This document shows, in pieces, positions 57,325 to 64,000 of a stretch of DNA of 64,000 bases (within the stretch, counting starts at the first letter, position 1; each line of letters opens with the position of its first letter). Position numbers and translations under genes: made by a program. Under the pieces are notes generated by a model. That model worked only from the letters and a program-made list of their open reading frames with translations. It was not told where the DNA came from and searched no databases. The DNA is taken from positions 2,681,001-2,745,000 of the forward strand of contig NC_053047.1 of the NCBI RefSeq assembly GCF_003473485.1. The letters run 5' to 3'. This stretch comes from Medicago truncatula (Eukaryota > Streptophyta > Magnoliopsida > Fabales > Fabaceae).

Positions 57325-58161
57325 TACTGTTATTTTTTACACCCAATGGTCTTCTCCCGCGCTCTGTAATTTTTTCAAAAATGCCCTTGTGCATTTCGGA
57401 TTTTAAAATCCAGATTCATGTTTACTATTACGGATTTTATTATCCGGACAATTCTTATGTATAATCAGTCATCAGACTCTCTCACATTTTATTGAGTTTC
57501 ACTTTTAAAAACAACAAAAAACTAAGTAAAAGATGCTTAAAACTTGTCAAATAAAATCATAAAAATAGCACCAAAAAGTTCTAAAAATCAAATAAAACTA
57601 ATGCAATTTTTTTCCGGAGAATATGAGAAATTGAAAAAAAATGAAAAATGGGTCTAAACGATGAAATTTTGGATTTTGAGGGGTGGAGTCCCATAAGAAG
57701 TCCATTCTAAGGGAGTCATGGTCCTTGAATTTTTTTTCTGATTTTCTGGGGAAGTTTCGGAGCAATCCGATCAAGTAGCCCGAAAACCCGATTTTTGACT
57801 AAGAACAGGTAACAATGACCCAAAAACGGAAGGATGAGAGTTAGGAAGATTAATATTATCCATAAAATGACTATTCATGTTAAAAATATGTTTAGAATTT
57901 GTGGTGATACAGTTCGGATTATATATCCGAACCGTTTTACCTTGAAAAAGGGTGTTTAGGGGGTTTCCGGATTATGTAATCCGGAAACATCATGTAACAC
58001 ACCTTATTTTTTGAAGTTTCCGGATTACAAAATATCCGGAAAAATCTGTAACTCCATTTTTCACCCTATAATAAAGGAAAACACCATTCCGAATTATGAA
58101 ATCCGGAAGCTCAAGAACATTTTTGAAAAAAAGATAGGGAGCGCGAGGAAACGTAATAGTC
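57325..58161. mobile_element. 837-bp Mutator-like non-autonomous insertion with 9-bp target duplication
   Basis: The insert is bounded by AACTTTTTT at 57,316-57,324 and again at 58,162-58,170, a 9-bp target duplication typical of Mutator-like elements, and the intact paralogue has a single similar site (AACCTTTTTC, 53,909). The ends read ACTGTTATTTTTTAC and, inverted, ACTATTACGTTTCC, so the inverted repeats are short and imperfect. The interior is non-coding and contains six palindromic CGGAT-type motifs. Frames of 61, 67 and 106 residues across it are not genes. Confidence 0.75.
57395..58107. repeat. Six dispersed CGGAT...ATCCG palindromes
   Basis: TTCGGATTTTAAAATCC (57,395), CGGATTTTATTATCCGG (57,431), TTCGGATTATATATCCGAA (57,913), TTTCCGGATTATGTAATCCG (57,964), TTTCCGGATTACAAAATATC (58,017) and CCGAATTATGAAATCCGG (58,089). 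All share the arm CGGAT with an AT-rich centre. They are unevenly spaced, with a gap from 57,450 to 57,910. Confidence 0.8.
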
Positions 58162-58900
58162 AACTTTTTTCTCATGCTCTTCAACAATTTCATTCCCTTG
58201 AACTACTCCAACAAGTGTGCTCACAACAACAAAAAGTATTACGACAAACTTCAACACCACATTCAAAGAGAATCCATTTTAAAACTTTAACTTTCTTAGC
58301 AAATAACACGAAATTTATTATTAACTTGTAATGACATGCAAGAGAGATGTGTACTTATTTATACAAATTTGCAAAGTTGATAATTACGTAAATTTCTATT
58401 TATCATGCGCAAAACTTAGAATCATTTTCTTTTTTAATTTAAGTATTCTTTTATTTTGAGCTAGAAGTAGATTGAAATAAAGGAAATATAAAAATAAAAA
58501 CATAAACCTAACCAAACAAACTATAAAAAAAAAACATAAATTAAAGGGTGTGAATTAATAGAATTTTTTTTTTTTTTTTTTTATGATCCCTTTTTATAAA
58601 AAAATATTTCAAAAGATATTGGTGAAGAAAAACTAATGTTAATTTACTTTGACATGTGAAATTATTGTGATCAATGTCAAACTATCACAATTGCAAAGAA
58701 ATGATGCCTATTCATGATGATTAATAACAAATTTAATTCATGCTATATCGAGACAACAAATCAGGTTATGATGAGGATAAAGATAAAGTTGGGTTTAAGA
58801 TTTTACTCTTTTTAAGCTGATCTTGTTAGAGGAAGGAAGAAGAAACATTTTTGTTTTTGAACAGGCAAGAACAAACAAAAATATTGAATTTATTTTCCAC

Positions 58901-61534
58901 CTTTGGTACCGAGCATATTTTCTTAATTAACCTTATAATGAAACTTTTCGGCAATAAAGATGGAAAATTGACTTAGAAGGAAACTTTCATACGATGAATG
59001 CAAGAAAGTTGACATGCGTGGTATACATTTTAAATAACATACATTAATTTTCTAGCTTTCTTTGTTGCGGAGGCTTCATTCTAGATAAATTTTTAAAGTT
59101 TAAATGTTTAAATATGTTGTATTGATGGGAGATTTCCGATAAATCTAAGAAAGATAAGTACATACATTTAAGACTATTTCCGACATTTTAAATCACATAT
59201 AATGTTTTTGAATTAAAACTAACGGAAAGAATCAAAATGTGTAACAGAGAGAAGTTAAGAAACCAAAATAAATCAAATTTTAATTAAAGAACCAAAGCGA
59301 TACTAATTAAATAGTTAAGAGACCAAAAACATAATTTGGCCTTAATTTTAAACATGAAATATTGTTTTGAACAGTATCTTTCAAAAAAATGCTTCGTAGA
59401 ATAAGAGCCTGTTTGAAACACTTCTCAAAAACTATTTTTCAGTTTTTAAAAACTTGAAAATTAAAAACTTTTTTGCTAAACTATTTTTTAAAATTACAGT
59501 TTTGGAAACTGTTTTGAATTTTTTTAGTTTTGGGGACTAAAACTAAAACATGTAAAATGATAACTATTGTGAGAAGAGGACTTGTATATTTCAAAAACTG
59601 AAAACAAAAACTATTTCAAAAAAAAAAGTATCTTACTTATTAGGGCGTTTTAGGTGTTACTAATAGCACAATTTAGAAGAATGGGGTTGTAATATTATTG
59701 ACAAACATATTTTGACGTCGTATAAAAATATATTGTTTAGAAATATTTTGTTAGAAAACAAAATTATTGTTCAAATAACATTTTATTTTTGATAGACAAT
59801 TTTGTTGTGGTTTTCTTATTCATTTTAACAAGCATATTCATTTTAGTTATGGTTTTCAGATTCATTTATGATTATAACAAAAAGAATCCCCTTCACACTC
59901 TTGATATCAATCTCATCTTCACACTCTCTCTATAATATGATTTTTGTAGGGTACAATATCGCTTTGACTAAAATAAATCATAGAGTTGGTGATAACATGC
60001 ATGATATAAATTTCAATCTTTGCAAGCATGGAGGAAGAGAATCGAGAGTTAATACGAATGCAAGTAAGTGATATATTTTAATTTTTAAACCTTAGGTTAG
60101 AGTCCCTTAAAAAAACCTTAGGTTAGAGTGTCTTTGTTAATGTGTTATTTGTGAAGTTTTTAGTATAGAATAGGAGAGGTATTGTAAGTTTAATTTTTTT
60201 TGACAAAAAGGTATTGTAAGTTTAATGAAATCTAAATGTTATCACCTTTAAATGAATTCAAGTTTTATGGACTTGGTGTGAATTATTACTTTGTTTTCAC
60301 CAAGCTCATAAGAGTTGGATCCATTTTAAAAACACAATAACAATAAATTCAATTAACTTTCAAGTCCTCTTACATTCCATATTACAAATTTTGTAATTAA
60401 CACAATTGTCCTTTGAAAATTACTTAGAATATTTTATTTCTTTCTAATAAAATATAAAATGAAGGAAAGAGGAGGTTTTTTAGTTTTTATTTTTAAATCT
60501 TACGTATTTACCAAAAGATATCATGACATGGAGGAGCAAGTAAATTTCCAAAACAAATCAAGAGAGAATTGATCTACCATTAATATGTCTTGACTGCCTC
60601 GATTAGGAAATAACGAGCAATCTAGTTTTATTTACAAACTCTAAATAAATAAAGAGGATAATAGAAGAAGTGTGATGCTTGTTAATTTGCATCTTATCAA
60701 AAGTTATGGATGGTTTTGTCCGTAATGTTTGTTTAACTCAAATTGAGTAGAGCTATAACAATTGATAAAAAAAAAAATTAAAAAAAATTAAACATTGTTG
60801 TTTGTCCATGATGGGATTGAAACCCAAAACCTCTTATTAAATAAGATTTTTTTTTTCATCTTTTCATCCAATTGCTCTTGAATACTCAACAAACAATGTT
60901 AATATTGCTAGATCGAACATTTTTCATGTGGGGTTATCTCAAGGGACATCCAATGATTGTTAACTTGCAATTACTTGAGAAAATGACCCTTATTCCTTAT
61001 AATCAATTTTGTCTATTTGGCCTAAATGAACAAAAATAAAGTAGTTTTATGTTTTAGAGGGATAAAAATCAAAGATGTAGTATATTTACAAGGATTAAAA
61101 AAAAATCACATACAAAAAACTCTTATTACACATGGAAATGAACAAACTACCCTTAAAATAAAATATAATTCCAATTGTATAAAAAATTCTTTCAATTTTC
61201 TTTCTCATTCACATAATGCTTTTTCATCACAAAATGAGATTACATAGCCCACACATACGCAATGTAAGCTAAAAATTATTTATGCAACAAGTAACCACCT
61301 AACTACCTTGAGTAAAATTCATAAGACAATATATTTATCAAAACGATAAGAGGAGTGATATAAACGCTCTCTTTTCAACAATCACAACTCTAGCAAATAC
61401 TTTTTTATTGGTTGAAATAAATGTTGATTCCACATTGACTTTATCTAATAAAAAAATGAGTGTGAAATTCAGGGTTGGAACACATAAGATATTTATTGTA
61501 TAGAAACTCATATAATAAAGATAAGGTTTGATCC
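58901..61534. other. Intergenic, no gene seen
   Basis: About 59,040-59,145 repeats pieces of 51,690-51,810 (GTTGTATTGATGGGAGATTTC), a further scrap of the duplicated unit. The rest is AT-rich with short frames of no recognisable domain (59,868-60,071; 61,026-61,247). Confidence 0.5.
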
Positions 61535-61665
61535 CCATGAGCTTAGCTCAATTGGTAGGGATATTGCATGTTATATGCAGGGGCTGAGATTCGAACTCCG
61601 GACACCCCACTTCTCCACAATTAAATTGTGTGAGCTCTAGCCACTAGGCTACTTGACCAAAAAAA
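61535..61665 (+). mobile_element. tRNA-derived SINE
   Basis: It has CCCATGAGCTTAGCTCAATTGGTAGGG (A box), GATATTGCATGTTATATGC, B box GAGATTCGAACTCC, then CACCCCACTTCTCCACAATT, AAATTGTGTGAGCTCTAGCC and ACTAGGCTACTTGACC with a short A-tail. It is the most complete SINE in the window. Confidence 0.85.
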
Positions 61666-61844
61666 AAGGAAGATAAGGTTGGATTAGAATTTTAAAGAAT
61701 GACGACCTTTATTTTATAAGTCTGAGTTTATAAAAATGAATTAAATTAAATATAAAAACTTAATATAATATCAGAGTTCATCGATGCAGACCATATCCAA
61801 CCAATAATATTGAATGCGTTGGGGTGTATTTCATTTTTTTTAGG

Positions 61845-62015
61845 GAAATGCTAACAAATACCCTTATAGCACTTGATAAGAGGTTTAAAATAGAAATTTT
61901 TTCCTGGAATTTGTTTATTCAACACGTTAAAACATCAAAAAGTAACTATTTTTTACATAAAAGTTATCAACTGTTTCTATTTTTTAAATCCTTAACAAGT
62001 GTCCGTTAACGAGAC
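61845..62015. mobile_element. MITE, 'GCTAACAAATACC' family, copy 3
   Basis: It shares CAACACGTTAAAACATCAAA, AAGTAAC and ACATAAAAGTTATCAACTG with 45,893-46,072, and ends in GTCCGTTAACGAGAC. It abuts the solo LTR at 62,041. Confidence 0.7.
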
Positions 62016-62040
62016 TTTTTTTAAGACCCAAGTAAATTAT

Positions 62041-62937
62041 TGTTGGAACACTAGTGTATATTGGCAAAAACTTGGAGTATACTAGTTGTTATGTGGAGCC
62101 TTTGGAATGTAAACACAAGGATGGAGAAACTAGTGTAAAGTGTGAATTGAAAATTTAATGTCCCACATTGGGTAGATCACACACTCTAGTAGTGTTTATA
62201 TATGTGGGATATCACTTCCAAGGGTGTGCCCTTGGGGTACACACTTTTGTGAACGGAGTGAGCGCTTGCCAAAAATTATATATAAGACACACGCGCGCGA
62301 CGCCGTCCGACGGACCGGGCTTGGGCTATAAAGAAATATATTTTTGGTGCTCAGAAAAATGAAAAATAATTTTTTATTTTTTGCTCCGAGATTCCCACAC
62401 GCGGAGACCAAGTCTCACCCGTTTTCCACACGCGCAAGCTTCAGCTCCACGTTTCCGCGTCGTGGGTTACCGTTACGTGGGTCGTGGGCTAACGTTGGCG
62501 GGTCGCGAACCGGGTCGGCGGAGAAAACGAGGTCAAATCCCCTCTATAAATAGAGAGCTCGGGAATGAGATTCTTTACTCCAAAACCAAGAATCGAATCC
62601 TCTTCTCTGGTTTTCTCCCCTTCTCATCTCCCTCGGTTTGTGTTGACGAACCGTTCTTTTCTTCCTCCTTGTTTGGTTTCTCGAGTGGTCTGCGTACCAT
62701 ATTAGAGTGGTTTTTCGAAACCATATTGAGGTGTTATTCTCGAGCGATTTCTGGCAGTGCAACCTTTAATCGTACAGAAAGAATCTGAGCTGTTTTATCC
62801 TGGAGACGGCGCGGTTTCTAGTCTACCTTGCACAACTTAGGTAGTAACGCAAAACGTCTTAAAGAAAGCGACCTGGTCGTGATTCACCTCGGTAATAGTT
62901 TCAAAGCTCTGTCGTAATTTTAAATCCAAAAACAACA
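62041..62937 (+). mobile_element. Solo LTR, Copia-like family A (short copy), fossil
   Basis: It begins TGTTGGAACACTAGTG and ends AAATCCAAAAACAACA. Flanks are ATTAT and ATTAC, a possible 5-bp target duplication. A good TATA (CTATAAATAGAG near 62,541) fits LTR promoter structure and gives the plus orientation. The middle is strikingly GC-rich (62,285-62,540) against AT-rich surroundings. Two short frames inside (62,344-62,788) are not genes. No internal coding region is present. It is less expanded than the 3.8-kb relative. Confidence 0.75.
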
Positions 62938-63352
62938 ATTACATATAACACTTGATTATGTTAAAGTTTATTAAAAGTGATGCCTCACCTTTTTTATAAG
63001 GAAGTCATACCTCCACCTTTTTTATTTTTTTTAAGGAAGTGATGCCTCCACCTTATAAAAACCTAATGATATCAACAATAACATTAACCACTCAAACGTT
63101 TTCATCGTTCTCCCTTAGTGTGCACGTGTAAACCTCTCTATAACTCTATTATTTATTGCTCTCCTTCAAGTGAAGACATAATGCTTAAAGCTCAACATCT
63201 TCATTATTTTTCCTTTTCCGTAAAGATTATTCTCGTTGAATCTTGAAGTGCAATTGAAGAACAAACTATTATTTACTCTTTACTCCTCATATACAATATA
63301 TATACTTAGATGATCATTGATCAACATATACCAAATTGTGTTAAGATTCAGA
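62938..63352. other. Upstream region of the last candidate exon
   Basis: Contains a CT-rich repeated piece (GTGATGCCTC-CACCTT near 62,981 and 63,039) and a TATA-like ATATATATAC at about 63,296. Confidence 0.4.
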
Positions 63353-63418
63353 ATGCAGCTACTAGGGTCCATAACCCATTTAATTTTCTTCATAATCTCG
63401 GCTTACATTTTCCATGGT
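63353..63418 (+). CDS. Candidate signal-peptide first exon (partial gene)
   Basis: MQLLGSITHLIFFIISAYIF then H, 21 residues plus one base, ending in CATG|GTAATTTC, a good donor. It has a hydrophobic core and a polar N-terminus, like the first exon of many small secreted plant proteins (a signal peptide separated by an intron). A TATA-like element lies ~55 bp upstream. No second exon could be identified before the window ends, so the family is unknown and the call is tentative. Confidence 0.35.
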
Positions 63419-64000
63419 AATTTCATATTTATAGTGTCCACTATATCTATCCATAATTCATATACATCGTGTAATTTTTTTTATTCATATACTTACAATT
63501 ATATATTAGAGGTCTACCTAAAAACATTTTTTTACGGTTGTCTGAAATACCACACCCTCATGTTACGACTACATATATCATTTATTAAATAAATGTTACA
63601 TATGTAAATTGTTACTTATAATAGTGATCGAAGAGTGTAGAGATTAACTCATTTTTATTTTTCCAATGAACTTTATTGGATTTACTATTAATAGTTAGTT
63701 GACACTATGGTTAATGTGGGTCACAATTTTACATTTAAGTGATCTTAATCGTTGATTTAAGATCAAACAGTTTAAATTACCATCGTCAGTTTCACACATT
63801 TAATTGATCTCGGATTTTGATTTAGATCGGACGATCAAGATACAATACTGTATGATGCAGTTACCATGTCTAATTCAAATCCTAGCTAGTGTGCGTAACT
63901 ATGTAGCACGATACTCAAATTAAAGGCACATCCTTTGTTTGACACCCACATACGTAGTTATATTCAATCACTTGCATGAAATTTTTGTTTTGTTGCTAAT
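63419..64000. other. AT-rich end of window
   Basis: Possible intron of the preceding candidate. The words TTGATCTCGGATTTTGATTT and GGACGATCAAGAT near 63,800 look like a common MITE fragment. No second exon is seen. Confidence 0.35.

Larger units (their letters stand above)
57234..58277 (-). pseudogene. Duplicate of the secreted peptide gene, split by an insertion
   Basis: The minus strand from 58,277 matches the start of the peptide gene at 54,016 (signal peptide region, 58,277-58,171), and 57,315-57,234 matches its end including TKVTNP-like sequence and the stop. Between them is an 837-bp insertion. The coding parts also differ by small changes, including an extra-base region before the stop. 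The TATA box is conserved at about 58,355-58,363. No functional product is expected unless the insert is spliced out. Confidence 0.8.
56400..58900 (+). repeat. Duplication unit C: snoRNA cluster and peptide copies
   Basis: Starts with AGACAAGTACCTTATGAGAG and continues through decayed snoRNA copies to the interrupted peptide copy. The ending near 58,740-58,900 (GATAAAGTTGGG, TTTTACTCTTTTTAAGCTGA) repeats 56,150-56,210. The TATA is kept (CTATAAATTG near 56,500) but the telo-box and GGCCCA of unit A are absent. Confidence 0.75.

Noticed and set aside
58011-58331. 106-residue plus frame as a gene
   Set aside because: It crosses the boundary of the Mutator-like insert and the antisense of the peptide copy, so it is chance.
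61535-61620. tRNA gene
   Set aside because: A and B boxes are present but the cloverleaf fails, and the tail and relatives elsewhere show it is a SINE.
62344-62788. 135-residue Arg/Ser-rich frame
   Set aside because: It lies inside the solo LTR and owes its length to the GC-rich LTR core, with no domain.

Overview
The window is AT-rich nuclear DNA of a flowering plant, almost certainly a legume close to Medicago. The reasons are intron-rich genes with GT-AG introns, an Au-type SINE and other plant SINEs, many small MITEs, and protein sequences closest to eudicot families I know. Species assignment is inference; no search was run.

Seven protein-coding genes can be supported, and most have their exons worked out here. 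From left to right: a CLE signalling peptide (CLE25/26 type, minus, about 3.0-3.3 kb); a chloroplast-targeted RsmD-like rRNA methyltransferase (minus, 9 exons, 10.4-14.0 kb); a DUF1336/EDR2-C-terminal-domain protein (plus, 9 exons, 26.5-30.7 kb); a small MASS/DUF4666-like protein (minus, 32.6-32.8 kb); an R2R3-MYB of the TDF1/MYB35 tapetum-regulator type (minus, 3 exons, 34.8-37.1 kb); a prolyl 4-hydroxylase with a C-terminal ShKT domain (minus, 8 exons, 39.3-43.8 kb); and a secreted four-cysteine peptide (minus, 53.8-54.0 kb). CLE, methyltransferase, TDF1-type MYB and P4H stand in the same order as I recall for Arabidopsis At3g28455-At3g28480, so this looks like an old conserved block into which other genes and repeats have been inserted.

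The most interesting stretch is 50.8-58.9 kb. It opens with a promoter (site II element, telo-box, TATA) followed by a cluster of box C/D snoRNA genes. One is U18, recognised by its exact 25S guide. One carries the guide for the neighbouring 25S methylation site (snR58/snoR58Y type). Two more carry matches to one 18S segment. The whole unit, including the cysteine-rich peptide gene downstream, is duplicated in tandem. In the second copy U18 is deleted, the promoter has lost its telo-box, several boxes have decayed, and the peptide gene is split by an 837-bp Mutator-like insertion with a 9-bp target duplication. That insertion carries six copies of a palindromic TCCGGAT...ATCCGGA motif.

The remaining sequence is mostly repeats: remnants of LINE reverse transcriptase/RNase H regions (9.7, 47.6-48.3 and 48.9-50.2 kb), two solo LTRs of one Copia-like family (3.8-5.1 and 62.0-62.9 kb), the 3' end of a Ty3-like element (15.6-16.8 kb), SINEs, fold-back and Stowaway-like MITEs, a ~300-bp tandem array inside a P4H intron, and long-range inverted and direct duplications. 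Large AT-rich spans (5.1-10, 14.1-26.4, 43.9-47.5, 58.9-61.5 kb) show no gene I can support.
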